A stretch of 34,444 nt of DNA from Candidatus Hermodarchaeota archaeon (GCA_016840135.1 JAEOSX010000144.1:1-34444), one strand, 5' to 3'; shown: positions 13,528-21,907, counted from the stretch's first letter. Numbers and translations: made by a program. Notes: generated from the letters alone by a model not told the origin.

Positions 13528-13983
13528 GTGAGTATTCTGCGAAGTTGTAGTTTCCCTATTACTGAAATGATTGTTGCACGACTGGATGCTGGTGAAGACA
13601 TATTATTCAGCATCAAAGCAGTAGCAGAAGAATACAAGGTAACTGCAGGCACATTCAATTTGATTGGTGCTCTTGAATCCATGAAAGTTGGGTTCTACGA
13701 CCCAGCAAAGCGAACCTATCGCATACAAAAATACAAACCTGGTTGGGGGGCCGTTCGCGCCATGGAGATTCTTTCTTGTATGGGTAATATTGCTCATCGT
13801 GAGGGAGAGGTAGTAGTTCATGGACACATCATCTTGAAAGGCTATCAGGGATACACACTAGGTGGACACCTTCTAGAGGGATGTAGAGTGTACCCTACAG
13901 CCGAGCTAACCCTCCTCAAAGCCAAAGGGACCTTGAAGAGGATTCAGGACAACGCTTTCAACCTCGCGCTCCTTCATTTCTAG
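13528..13983 (+). CDS. PPC (DUF296) domain protein, possible DNA-binding or metal-binding
   Basis: A 151-residue protein filling one PPC domain (plants and prokaryotes conserved, DUF296). The marks are ITEMIVARLDAGEDILFSIK at the start, AGTFNLIGALESMKVGFYD, VVHGHIILKG, and GGHLLEGCRVYPTAELTL near the end. The His residues of VVHGHI and GGHL are those that bind metal in solved PPC proteins. In plants PPC joins AT-hook DNA-binding proteins; the role alone in archaea is unknown. The GTG at 13528 has a weak AGGTGA nearby. An ATG at 13567 would trim 13 residues and leave the typical core, so the start is uncertain. It is divergent from polB. Confidence 0.85.
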   Translation: MSILRSCSFPITEMIVARLDAGEDILFSIKAVAEEYKVTAGTFNLIGALESMKVGFYDPAKRTYRIQKYKPGWGAVRAMEILSCMGNIAHREGEVVVHGHIILKGYQGYTLGGHLLEGCRVYPTAELTLLKAKGTLKRIQDNAFNLALLHF

Positions 13984-14061
13984 TTCATTTCTTAATGATA
14001 AACTATTCCAGAAAGACATTAATCTATCAGAAACCTACTAGTAGCGAGTGGGTGATTCGTG

Positions 14062-15819
14062 ATGGGTGCGGCGGATAAATCGACTGGACTAGTTATTCAG
14101 ATAAAGGAACATGAACACACTGCCTTAAACGCGGATAACACGATTGCTAGATTCGATCCAAGAGGGAGAATAATTATACGCAACAGGTCGCGCCGAGTAG
14201 CGATATGGGACGCAGAAATGCAGCCCAATAGCCCAAATAGATCCACTCTCGGAACTGACTCTTTTCAAATCGGTCAGCTTGGTCCACTTGAAGAATGGGA
14301 AAAGGAGTTCATTGTAAAAGATTTGGACGTACCGATGCTCTCGGTTTCCGAGGTGGTTGATACATGCTTTGAGCGGTCAGGGATAAACAAAGCATTTGTT
14401 TTCGGACATACGATGCCAGTCGAGTTTACCATCACACTCCGTAACCGCTCAGGAGGAACCATCTCAGATATAGTAGTAACAAAAGTTATTCCCCCTTCCT
14501 TCAAACGGGTTGAACCACAGAACATACCTATTGGAAAAATGGAGTATAATCCAAGAACTGGTAAAGCCATTTGGACCATCAGGGAATTAGAACCTGAGCG
14601 TGTAGCAATTTTACTGGTTCGGGCGACACTAACCGCTGATGACTCAACTCCTATTCACACAGGAAAACTCAATGCCACTTACAGGATACCGAATATGAGT
14701 CGTAGCCGGCTAATGCCAATAATGCGAGGAGTTACTGATTGCGAGGTAAATATTGAAAAGACAGAGGACCCTTCAAGAAGAGGGATTTGGCACTGTAATG
14801 CTACACTCAGAAATATTAGTGATTTTCCAATTAGAATAGAACGTATACAAGTTATCATGACTGCTCCAAATAGTAGAATACTCTTCGAGGGAAAACCTGA
14901 TCACAAGCTAGACCCAGGAGAGTTTTGGAGCTACGAGTTTGACACAAAGGAAGAGAATCCTGAATTTGATGTTATAGCACTCTATAGAGTAGAGGCCCTT
15001 ATTGTTCAGGATTTAGTTGGAACAGTTGAGAAAGAAGAGGATGCGCTCCCAGTTTTAAGAATTGAGTGTAATAAAACCGTAAAACCATTGGAATTGCTTG
15101 CTTGGGAGCCGAGTCCAGTAGCCGTTTCGCTAGAGGCGAGAAATATAGGAACCTCCGACTTTGACGAGGTTTCATTCTTTGATACAATTCCTGCTGATTT
15201 TGATGCACCAGATAAGGTTCAAGTCCAAGTCTGGGTAGAGGAAAAGCCAATCACTCAGAAAATCAAAGTCACAGTTCGCCCTAAGAAGAAAGATTCTACT
15301 ACAGAGCGCGTTGTTACTGTCCAAGTTTATGATTTAGAAGAAAGGCAGGTAGCAGTTAAACCAGGAGAGCTGATGACAGTAAAATATACAACAATAGCTC
15401 GAACGCCAATACCAGAACAGGAACACATCCTCCCCTTGAAGGTGGAAGCGAATACCTTCCCACCAGGTCCTGCGGCTAGCGCTGCTTTACTAGCATTAAC
15501 TGCACCTAAAATTAAGGTAGAAAAAGCGTTCCGTAAACTTCGAAAAACACGCACTGTCTCACCCGGTCCCCAAACAGGAGAGTTCACAGTTACTTTAACA
15601 TTCATCAATGTAAGCGATTCCAGCCTCGCTAGACCCAAACTTTGGGACCTAATTCCACCCAGTTTCGAGTTTGTAGCAGTTCCTAGGGGCATTCCAGAAC
15701 CAATTATCAGTGAAGCAGAAAATGGAACAATAGTCTCTTGGTCTTTACCAACTATGAAGAGTGGAGACCGGTTTCTTGGAAAGTACATCTACAAACATAA
15801 ATCTCAAACAGCTCGTTAG
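14062..15819 (+). CDS. Large cytosolic beta-sandwich protein with DUF11/Ig-like repeats
   Basis: A 585-residue protein made of repeated beta-sandwich units. Repeating features are the ITLRNRSGGTISDIVVTKVIPPSF type (14430s) and again TLTFINVSDSSLARPKLWDLIPPSF near the end: an LxN element, then xDxIPxxF and a W-x-[IL] strand (IWTIRELEPE, VSWSLPTMKSGD). This is the pattern of DUF11/conserved-repeat domains, usually found on exported archaeal proteins. I count about four to five units. Here no signal peptide or membrane segment is present, and the first residues (GAADKSTGLVIQIKEHEH) look cytosolic. The ATG at 14062 follows GGTGATTC; a GTG lies just before it. It follows the PPC gene by 78 bases on the same strand. 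The partner or ligand is unknown. Confidence 0.7.
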   Translation: MGAADKSTGLVIQIKEHEHTALNADNTIARFDPRGRIIIRNRSRRVAIWDAEMQPNSPNRSTLGTDSFQIGQLGPLEEWEKEFIVKDLDVPMLSVSEVVDTCFERSGINKAFVFGHTMPVEFTITLRNRSGGTISDIVVTKVIPPSFKRVEPQNIPIGKMEYNPRTGKAIWTIRELEPERVAILLVRATLTADDSTPIHTGKLNATYRIPNMSRSRLMPIMRGVTDCEVNIEKTEDPSRRGIWHCNATLRNISDFPIRIERIQVIMTAPNSRILFEGKPDHKLDPGEFWSYEFDTKEENPEFDVIALYRVEALIVQDLVGTVEKEEDALPVLRIECNKTVKPLELLAWEPSPVAVSLEARNIGTSDFDEVSFFDTIPADFDAPDKVQVQVWVEEKPITQKIKVTVRPKKKDSTTERVVTVQVYDLEERQVAVKPGELMTVKYTTIARTPIPEQEHILPLKVEANTFPPGPAASAALLALTAPKIKVEKAFRKLRKTRTVSPGPQTGEFTVTLTFINVSDSSLARPKLWDLIPPSFEFVAVPRGIPEPIISEAENGTIVSWSLPTMKSGDRFLGKYIYKHKSQTAR

Positions 15820-15820
15820 T

Positions 15821-16849
15821 CTAGTAGTACAAAGTGTCGAGTTTAGGCTCCTTTAGCTCGCGGTAACGGACTTCTGAATAAGCAGTACAAGATTCTCTGA
15901 GGGGACATTGAAGGTCACAGGAAAAAGGAAGCAAGTCGGTAGCAACAAAACATTGAGTAGTGCACCCCTCATAACAGATTGGTGAATCTGCCTTACAGCA
16001 GAGCCTTCCAAAATGCCAAAGGAAATCGTCTAGTTCAAGAACTGGAAGTTTAGCGTACCTGACCACTTCTACAAATGCATCAGATATGACTTCACGTAGA
16101 GCAATATCATCAGCGATTGTGATTACCCGTCCATCACGTAATACTGCTTCAAAAGATGGGGATACTTTGACTATGCCTGTGCGAAGCGCAATTCGAATCA
16201 GATGATTATCTACTGGAATTCGAAGATTCTCTGGGTCATCTAAAGTCCAAAGCCGCCGCCTTAACAAAAACTTCAGTAATAGAAAACTCTTCTTTCGCGC
16301 GGGGTCTTCATAAGCTTTGAATCGAGCAAGGTGGTCTAGAAGCCCTACGTGATTGCAGCTAGAAGAGACTGATAACCTGTTTCCTGCTTGGTCAAGGAGC
16401 GTGAGCACAGACCCATTATAGAATTTTGCTAGTTTCTGCCCGCAGTCCCTGAGCAATTCAGCGCGCTGTTTTGGATTACGAATCGTGACCTGAACTGGCT
16501 GCTTTACCGTTAGCCACTGTTTAACATCTTTTACAGTAATGCGAGCCATTCGGTGTGCCTTAAAGAATCCTAGATTCTCACGGTACTTTCGAAAAGCAAG
16601 ATGCCACAGGAGATCAGCGCCTTGGAAGTACTCCTCCTCAATAAACCCTTCAAAGCTTTGACCTGTTGGACTAGTACGGTGATCAATTCCTGTAATGAAA
16701 AAGAAGAACCGAGTTACATCTTCAGGGTCTTCCTCTAGGGCTGGGAAGAATCGAGTATCCAGAAAGTCTTCCGCTTTGGGTTGAAGTCTTCTAAAGTGGA
16801 GTCCTAGTTTTCGTGTCTTATCAGATGAAATATTCGCCGAGAAACCCAT
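15821..16849 (-). CDS. HhH-GPD-fold-like protein with C-terminal Cys cluster
   Basis: A 342-residue protein. The segment IPVDNHLIRIALRTGIV is like the VPVD-H-x-x-R-x-x-x-R-x-G motif of helix-hairpin-helix DNA glycosylases, where the Asp is catalytic. The C-terminal third is rich in Cys (LCCKADSPICYEGCTTQC, then SCDLQCPLRESC), like an iron-sulfur cluster loop but longer. The N-terminal half (RFFFFITGIDHRTSPTGQSF, then YFQGADLLWHLAFRKY) also recalls the queuosine-salvage glycosylase family QNG1/DUF2419, itself distantly HhH-GPD. So a base or nucleoside glycosylase on DNA or modified nucleotides is the best guess. It converges on the beta-sandwich gene with one base between. The ATG at 16849 gives MGFSAN. 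Medium confidence in fold, low in substrate. Confidence 0.55.
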   Translation of the reverse strand: MGFSANISSDKTRKLGLHFRRLQPKAEDFLDTRFFPALEEDPEDVTRFFFFITGIDHRTSPTGQSFEGFIEEEYFQGADLLWHLAFRKYRENLGFFKAHRMARITVKDVKQWLTVKQPVQVTIRNPKQRAELLRDCGQKLAKFYNGSVLTLLDQAGNRLSVSSSCNHVGLLDHLARFKAYEDPARKKSFLLLKFLLRRRLWTLDDPENLRIPVDNHLIRIALRTGIVKVSPSFEAVLRDGRVITIADDIALREVISDAFVEVVRYAKLPVLELDDFLWHFGRLCCKADSPICYEGCTTQCFVATDLLPFSCDLQCPLRESCTAYSEVRYRELKEPKLDTLYY

Positions 16850-16919
16850 AGAACGCCCTTTTCTTGCGTTGATAACGGAATCATTAAAAGTCTTCGTCTA
16901 GACACTATCATTGAGAGTA

Positions 16920-17465
16920 ATGTCCCAGTCACAACCGCAAGATATCGCCGAGGTCTTTCGGCAACTTATGGATGTCCTGAAGAAAACTCTAGCCAAGATG
17001 ACAGAGCTAGAAGAGAAGCTCACAGCCCAGATCGCTAATCTCACCAAACAGGTCAAGAGTCTTAGCCAGAGTAAATCTCAGTCAAGCCCGCAAGCGTTAA
17101 AGGAAATTACCCAACGCCTGTCCCGCGCTATAACTCAAATCGATCAGAGGGTATCAATGTTTACAATAACAGAGATGCTGGCTCAGCTAGAGCGTAGCAC
17201 CGCTCCTGCACCTGTCGCGGCGATTGGTTCGCCTTCAAGGGTCGTTGTTGCACCAAGACGCTTATCCTCAACTGGATCTTCTGCAGCACGTACAAAAAGA
17301 GCGAAAGCAGGGACCTCTACAAGCGAAAAGCCCGAGGAGGCGACTGGCACCGAAGAGGCGCCCAGTGAGCCAGAAGTCGTCTCGGGAGATCAAGTTGGAG
17401 GGGACTGGCGAGAAAAAATGAAGAGAAAATATGGTCTGAAGGAAGAGCCAGGAAGCCTTCTATGA
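16920..17465 (+). CDS. Coiled-coil protein with disordered tail near the actin gene
   Basis: A 181-residue protein of unknown family. Residues 5-85 are coiled coil (VFRQLMDVLKKTLAKMTELE, then QIANLTKQVKSLSQ and RLSRAITQIDQRVSMF). Residues 95-160 are low complexity, rich in Ala, Ser, Thr, Pro and Glu with a basic patch (ARTKRAKAG). The end (DWREKMKRKYGLKEEPG) looks like a short peptide motif on a flexible arm. This plan of rod, linker and terminal peptide is common in adaptors that bind filaments. It converges on the next coiled-coil gene with a six-base overlap. I took the ATG at 16920 over a TTG at 16911. Function unknown; context points to the actin-like gene. Confidence 0.68.
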   Translation: MSQSQPQDIAEVFRQLMDVLKKTLAKMTELEEKLTAQIANLTKQVKSLSQSKSQSSPQALKEITQRLSRAITQIDQRVSMFTITEMLAQLERSTAPAPVAAIGSPSRVVVAPRRLSSTGSSAARTKRAKAGTSTSEKPEEATGTEEAPSEPEVVSGDQVGGDWREKMKRKYGLKEEPGSLL

Positions 17466-17939
17466 GCTTTCTTCCTTTACCGCTTTCTCTTTCGGTCGGG
17501 TCATTTCCAGCTTCATTTCCAAGATTCTTCTGATGAAGCCCTCCAAGCGAAGGCAATAAAGGGCCTGTTGAGTGGAATGAAGTGTTTTAGCTAGAAGAGA
17601 TAGAACTCGCTGATCCACACTTGCAGAGCGAGTTTCATTAAGTGTTTCAAACTCCTGAGTGATTGTTTCAGCTAGCCGAGAGAGATGGGTTACACTACTC
17701 CGACGTTGTTTTTGAATATTAAGAAGTATTTCCTCGAATTTTGGCACTACACTTGCAAGGGCTGACTTGTTCATTTCGTCAATCTTCTCAATCGTTACTT
17801 TCAATAGGGATAACTCGTCCGTTAAAGCAGAAATACGGTTGAAAAGATTGGTAAAGGCTTGAGTGAGAAAGGGAATTAATGTGGCATCCTCAGGTTGCTG
17901 AGAGGGTGAGGGTTTACCAGGTTTTGGTTTCTCCGTCAT
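17460..17939 (-). CDS. Coiled-coil protein downstream of the actin-like gene
   Basis: A 159-residue protein of unknown family. A Pro/Lys-rich head (EKPKPGKPSPSQQPED) precedes helices at about 20-60 (FTNLFNRISALTDELSLLKV), 65-100 and 110-150, and it ends in an acidic/basic tail. It has no Cys cluster, membrane span or enzyme motif. The ATG at 17939 follows GGGTG by six bases; a GTG at 17948 is the alternative. It is 14 bases after the next coiled-coil gene, so the two are cotranscribed. Together with the actin-like gene upstream it resembles in plan the arcadin genes next to crenactin, though I see no clear sequence match to arcadins. Confidence 0.68.
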   Translation of the reverse strand: MTEKPKPGKPSPSQQPEDATLIPFLTQAFTNLFNRISALTDELSLLKVTIEKIDEMNKSALASVVPKFEEILLNIQKQRRSSVTHLSRLAETITQEFETLNETRSASVDQRVLSLLAKTLHSTQQALYCLRLEGFIRRILEMKLEMTRPKEKAVKEESS

Positions 17940-17953
17940 TATTGACACCCTAC

Positions 17954-18346
17954 CTACTCTGAATCATTGCCCTGTTTTGCTTCTAGCTGCTGAACAGCCT
18001 CAAGCACCTTATCTAGGTCGATTTTGTTTACTACTTCATCGACGATATCTGATATAGTGTGGACCGCATCTTCTAAATCACTCAATTGCGTTATCCTTTT
18101 CACTCTATCCAACTCAGCCGTAATCTGAGACTCTAGGAGATGGCGTTGTTCTTCGAAGGTGGAAACCTCCTGCTGAAGCAGCTGTATCAACGTTTCCGAT
18201 TGTTCAAGAACTTTTTTCAAACGGTTGGCAGACTCTTCGGCTAGTTTCTCCATAGCCACACGAAGAGCTTTCATTTCCTCAGATAATGAATCGAGGCGTT
18301 GCCCAATTTTTTCAACGATATTTTTTACACTTGTAGCTACTGACAC
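17954..18346 (-). CDS. Coiled-coil protein between the actin-like gene and its neighbour
   Basis: A 130-residue, almost fully helical protein: heptads at about 5-60 (VEKIGQRLDSLSEEMKALRV and on) and 60-90. A more globular end (DLEDAVHTISDIVDEVVNKI) is rich in Asp, Ile and Val. The GTG start at 18346 follows a strong GGGGGAT site. It has its own TATA box and a palindrome in its leader, so it can be transcribed apart from the actin-like gene 110 bases upstream. No known family is recognised. Its acidic C-terminal helix could bind a filament or a partner coiled coil. Confidence 0.7.
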   Translation of the reverse strand: MSVATSVKNIVEKIGQRLDSLSEEMKALRVAMEKLAEESANRLKKVLEQSETLIQLLQQEVSTFEEQRHLLESQITAELDRVKRITQLSDLEDAVHTISDIVDEVVNKIDLDKVLEAVQQLEAKQGNDSE

Positions 18347-18362
18347 ACTATATCCCCCAAGA

Positions 18363-18402
18363 GTTAATCATTAACAGCACGCGAGCACACAGTATTATAG
18401 CC
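18363..18402 (-). promoter_or_regulatory. Promoter and operator-like palindrome of the coiled-coil gene pair
   Basis: On the minus strand a TATA box CTATAATA (18393-18400) lies about 50 bases before the GTG. The perfect repeat GTTAAT-C-ATTAAC (18363-18375) falls where transcription should start and before the GGGGGAT site, as a repressor site would. Confidence 0.45.
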
Positions 18403-18455
18403 TTTTCTGCTTGAAAACAGTTGCTGAAATATACACCTAGGCAGATTCACATATT

Positions 18456-19490
18456 TTATTGAGTCCTCATTCGGGCTAGATTCACTGCACTAGTCCAAAC
18501 ACGTTCAAATGGGTTATCAAGGACATGGACATTCATTGGGAGATTTGGAAACTTCCCTCTAAGTTCAGCGTGAAAACGTTCTCCAAGACCAGGGAAAATC
18601 GAGCCCCCTCCTGTTAAAATTACGTTCTGAGCTAGTTCGGGTTTCATTGACACATCTACTCGCTGCAGCACTTCAGCTACCAAGTCAGTGAGCCCCTTAT
18701 CGCTGATGTCGATTAGAGCTGGGTCAAATAAGATTTCAGGTGCTTGCCAAACTGACTCACCCAATGGGAAGTCAATCTCCCCCTGCTGGAATCGAACCTC
18801 GCTCATTATTTTCTCCTTTTCTGCGGGTTTGAAAGCGACATGACACAGGTTTCTCTTGATGAATTCGATGGCATCCAAGTTCTTTGAAAGGCTTTCGTAA
18901 GACATCGCTTCCGATTTTGGTACGGTTTCAGCCATTAAGAAAAGCAGGTGGGAGAGGGCTGCGGATACGAAGAAGGCGCCGGTTGCGGAGGTCATAACCT
19001 TATCATGGAGCAGAAAGCCTTGAAAGATTGGCGCAACGATTGAAACCGAGTAGCCAATGTCAACTACGATTCCTGTAGCCCGGTCGAGATCCATTAAGGT
19101 TGTTACTTGCTGTAGCGAAGCTGTCACATTACGAAACTTCAAAATTTCCTCAAGGTCCTCGCAGATACCATCTACCTTCTCAACGTCGCTTGATGCGAAC
19201 ACCTGTAGTTCTAAATCTGTTTTTCCAAAATGAGAAGCTTTCATCCCAATTTCATCGAAGATAATTTCAAGGAGAGGAGCGACTCTTTTACAATCAGTTA
19301 TTGTACCATTCTCTAGGGGGAAAACCCAACCCCTCCTACCAGAGTCGAAGGCGACTAAAGATGATGGGTCTGATTCTTCATCTGGTGCAGCGTAACAGGC
19401 TGGAAGAACTTTCGGCGAAGAATGATTTACATAACCAAACTTCAGATAGCCACTACCCAAATCAATGATTAACGTCGGTGGTATACCCAT
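18456..19490 (-). CDS. Divergent actin-family protein
   Basis: A 344-residue actin-fold ATPase, shorter than actin (375) or crenactin (about 430). Seen: phosphate-1 loop IIDLGSGYLKFGY at 7-19 (actin DNGSGMCKAGF); DCKRVAPLLEIIFDEIGM, like the actin helix after the loop; phosphate-2 loop VVDIGYSVSIVAPIFQGF (actin DSGDGVTHTVPIYEG), in which the second Asp-Gly is replaced by Tyr-Ser; and adenosine loop VILTGGGSIFPGLGERFHAEL (actin LSGGTTMYPGIADRM). The altered phosphate-2 loop suggests slow or changed ATP hydrolysis, as in some actin-related proteins. It differs from Lokiactin-like proteins, which are close to actin. The ATG follows AGGAAAGGA. It lies 54 bases after NIF3-like and before two coiled-coil genes on the same strand. 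Polymer formation is inferred. Confidence 0.85.
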   Translation of the reverse strand: MGIPPTLIIDLGSGYLKFGYVNHSSPKVLPACYAAPDEESDPSSLVAFDSGRRGWVFPLENGTITDCKRVAPLLEIIFDEIGMKASHFGKTDLELQVFASSDVEKVDGICEDLEEILKFRNVTASLQQVTTLMDLDRATGIVVDIGYSVSIVAPIFQGFLLHDKVMTSATGAFFVSAALSHLLFLMAETVPKSEAMSYESLSKNLDAIEFIKRNLCHVAFKPAEKEKIMSEVRFQQGEIDFPLGESVWQAPEILFDPALIDISDKGLTDLVAEVLQRVDVSMKPELAQNVILTGGGSIFPGLGERFHAELRGKFPNLPMNVHVLDNPFERVWTSAVNLARMRTQ

Positions 19491-19544
19491 TTCCTTTCCT
19501 CAATTACTAGCTAATTTCGTTGTGTTCATTTGATAGAACGTACG

Positions 19545-20354
19545 CTACGTTATGAAAGTCGAATAAGGGATTGACGGTTCAATAAAGGTGAAGTTTGTTC
19601 TGGGGTGCTTTACACGAAGGATTTGAGTAAGCCGCCTCATCCCTGGTGTCTCGGTTGCAGCTTGTGGAACTGCAACGATTTTCACTTTAAGCTGCCTTGC
19701 TTGCGTGGCCAACTTGTGGTTCAGTGTTCCAGTGAGATAGGTGTCATAACCCTTTTCCCATGCGAGATTGAGCCACTCTGGAGTTAACCCGTCTCCTGCA
19801 ACCAGCGCAAGACGTTCGACTTCATCATTCGGATTCCCAGTGTAGGTGAGAAAGGGTACATCTAATCGTTTGGCAACATATTGACTGAAGGCTTTCAGTG
19901 TAGTCTCTTTAGGCACTTGACAGATTCGACCAAGTGGTATGTTCTTTCCATTGATTCTTGTCTCAAAAATCCCTGAAACACTGAAGCCTAAAACTTCGGC
20001 GAGTGTATCGTTAAGCCCTCCTTCAACTGCTGCCCAATTGTAGTGAAGTACGCAAACGCTGATTTTTCTTTTCACTAATTGTTGGAACAAAAGATATGGA
20101 TATCCAGTTAGTTTTGTAGTTGATTGACTGAAAGGAGAACGGTGAGCAATAAGGAGTGACGAGCCTGATTCGCTTGCTTTCACAATTACTGGAATTGTTA
20201 CGTCAAGGCAAACCGCTGCCGCTGAAATCTTGAATCGTTTCTGCCCAGCTTCATCTCCAATTCCCACTTGGATTCCGTCAGCATCACCAGGCGGTCTGAA
20301 GGTGTCAGGGGCTAGTTTTGAGAGGGAAGAAAGTAAAGACCAAAGAGTTGTCAT
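19545..20354 (-). CDS. NIF3/DUF34 family protein with altered metal site
   Basis: A 269-residue protein of the NIF3 (DUF34, GTP cyclohydrolase I type 2-like) family. Clear marks are VCLDVTIPVIVKASESGSSL with LLIAHRSPFS (family HHP-x-F), YNWAAVEGGLNDTLAEVLG (family N-x-D-x-A-x-GG-x-NDxLA) and GTLNHKLATQARQL with PQAATETPG near the end (family H(Y/F)ATE-x-PG). Several metal-binding positions differ: HH reads AHR, the N-x-D Asp reads Ala, and the late His reads Gln. The classical dimetal centre may be lost or changed. The family's reaction is unsettled. The gene precedes the actin-like gene by 54 bases on the same strand; an operon is possible. The ATG is preceded by a GAGTGATTC stretch. Confidence 0.82.
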   Translation of the reverse strand: MTTLWSLLSSLSKLAPDTFRPPGDADGIQVGIGDEAGQKRFKISAAAVCLDVTIPVIVKASESGSSLLIAHRSPFSQSTTKLTGYPYLLFQQLVKRKISVCVLHYNWAAVEGGLNDTLAEVLGFSVSGIFETRINGKNIPLGRICQVPKETTLKAFSQYVAKRLDVPFLTYTGNPNDEVERLALVAGDGLTPEWLNLAWEKGYDTYLTGTLNHKLATQARQLKVKIVAVPQAATETPGMRRLTQILRVKHPRTNFTFIEPSIPYSTFIT

Positions 20355-20536
20355 AGAATCACTCCTACAGAAGATTAGTCCATTTTAAAGAGAGGAGATA
20401 ACCACTTAAGATTTTATGGTCATGAAATAGGAATGAGATATCAAAATCCTTTTGTTTGCGGCGAGATACCTTGCATCTGTTGTGACTCGAAAATTCATTG
20501 TATTGCAGAAAGAAAATTTGAATAGATGTGACTTAA

Positions 20537-21907
20537 TTGGTAGCCTCTATCAGTCGAGAAGAAGCTGCAGCTGATGTACTTGTTCTTTGGGAGGAGGAAT
20601 ATCCCTCTCTCAGAAAGGCACTCAATCGATTCTCTGAAAATCAAGGTATCACTGACTGGAAAATTCGCACAGCTATTCATAGCCTTGTTTTCGAAACCAT
20701 TCGACGGTTGAACACTCTTGACTGGATTCTCGACAATGTACTCAGTCGAAGTAAATTAGCTGATTTAGATGTCTTCACACGAAACTTACTTCGAGTAGCA
20801 ACTTACTTGATCTATTCCGGAAAGGCGTTAGCTGCACTAGCTACCAATGAATCAGTGGCGATTATAAAGCGCAGAAGAAGCAAGAGGCTGGGTGGCTTCG
20901 TAAATGCAGTGCTCAGAAGAGTACAGCATTTCAAAACCGAGGAATTATTCAAGTTATTACCAGAAGCTCAGCATACGGCGTTGAAATTCAGCTCTCCCCT
21001 CTGGTTAGTGGAGTACACAGAGCGCCTGCTCGGGAGAGAAGAAGCACATGCCTTCCTTGCTGCTGGACTAGAGAACCCCTTTGTTTATGTTCGTGTTAAT
21101 ACCTTAATCAGCTCTATACCAGATGTAATAGATGAACTAGTGGGTGAAGGCTTCGAGTGTCTACCCTCACCAGAAATTCCTGAAATATTTAGACTAAAGA
21201 AAGGGTCCAGACCTGTCACAAATACTCCAGCATATCGACGAAATGCCATATACTTACAGAATCTGGCTAGTGGAATCGTGGGGCGCGTTCTTAGCCCATT
21301 TCCACAGGCACTTATTGTTGATCTTTGTGCTGCTCCTGGAAGTAAAACATCACATCTGGCACAACTGATGAAAAACAGAGGAAATATAATTGCATTAGAT
21401 TGGTCTATACAACGGCTACGTGAACTAAACAAAATCTTGACTAGGCTAGGTGTACTGAATACACACATTGTCCTTGCCGATAGCCAGAAACTCCCCTTCC
21501 GGAAGAAATTCCGTTCAGACTATGTTTTAGTTGATCCTCCTTGTAGTAATACAGGAGTAATTCAAACTCGACCTGAGGTCAAATGGAGTATAACCCCAGA
21601 AACTATATCACAAATGCGCAAGATTCAACTCGCATTACTTGAGCAAAGCAGTAAACTCATCGCATCTAATGGGCAAATTGTATACTCTACATGTTCTATC
21701 TCCTTAGAAGAGAACGAATATGTAATCAGGGACTTCCTCGCGAACCACTCTGAATTTGAGACTGTTTCAACTGAACCTTGGATTGGTATCCCAGCTTTTG
21801 AGGGATTCACTAATTGTCAACGCCTATTTCCTCACAGAAATGACACGGAAGGATTCTTCATAGCAAAGCTAGTTCGAAAGCAAACATCTGTGGGAGAGGA
21901 GGATTGA
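20537..21907 (+). CDS. NOL1/NOP2/Sun RNA m5C methyltransferase with NusB-like domain
   Basis: A 456-residue S-adenosylmethionine-dependent cytosine-5 methyltransferase for rRNA or tRNA. Residues 1-140 are a NusB-like RNA-binding domain (AIHSLVFETIRRLNTLDWIL, then LATNESVAIIKRRRSKRLGGFVNAVLRR, the latter split at low similarity to RsmB). The catalytic half shows VDLCAAPGSKTSHLAQLM (SAM loop), ALDWSIQRL, VLVDPPCSNTGVI with the PPC Cys, and IVYSTCSISLEENEYV with the TC nucleophile Cys. The combination matches RsmB-type more than plain archaeal NSUN enzymes. The start is a TTG directly after an in-frame TAA; the leader has no strong ribosome site. The gene before it is transcribed the opposite way, and ThrRS ends 18 bases after it. 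Confidence 0.9.
   Translation: MVASISREEAAADVLVLWEEEYPSLRKALNRFSENQGITDWKIRTAIHSLVFETIRRLNTLDWILDNVLSRSKLADLDVFTRNLLRVATYLIYSGKALAALATNESVAIIKRRRSKRLGGFVNAVLRRVQHFKTEELFKLLPEAQHTALKFSSPLWLVEYTERLLGREEAHAFLAAGLENPFVYVRVNTLISSIPDVIDELVGEGFECLPSPEIPEIFRLKKGSRPVTNTPAYRRNAIYLQNLASGIVGRVLSPFPQALIVDLCAAPGSKTSHLAQLMKNRGNIIALDWSIQRLRELNKILTRLGVLNTHIVLADSQKLPFRKKFRSDYVLVDPPCSNTGVIQTRPEVKWSITPETISQMRKIQLALLEQSSKLIASNGQIVYSTCSISLEENEYVIRDFLANHSEFETVSTEPWIGIPAFEGFTNCQRLFPHRNDTEGFFIAKLVRKQTSVGEED

Noticed and set aside
15327-15788. 153-residue frame antisense to the beta-sandwich protein
   Set aside because: Lies wholly inside a gene with clear repeats, has no ribosome site or motif, and looks like a frame shadow.
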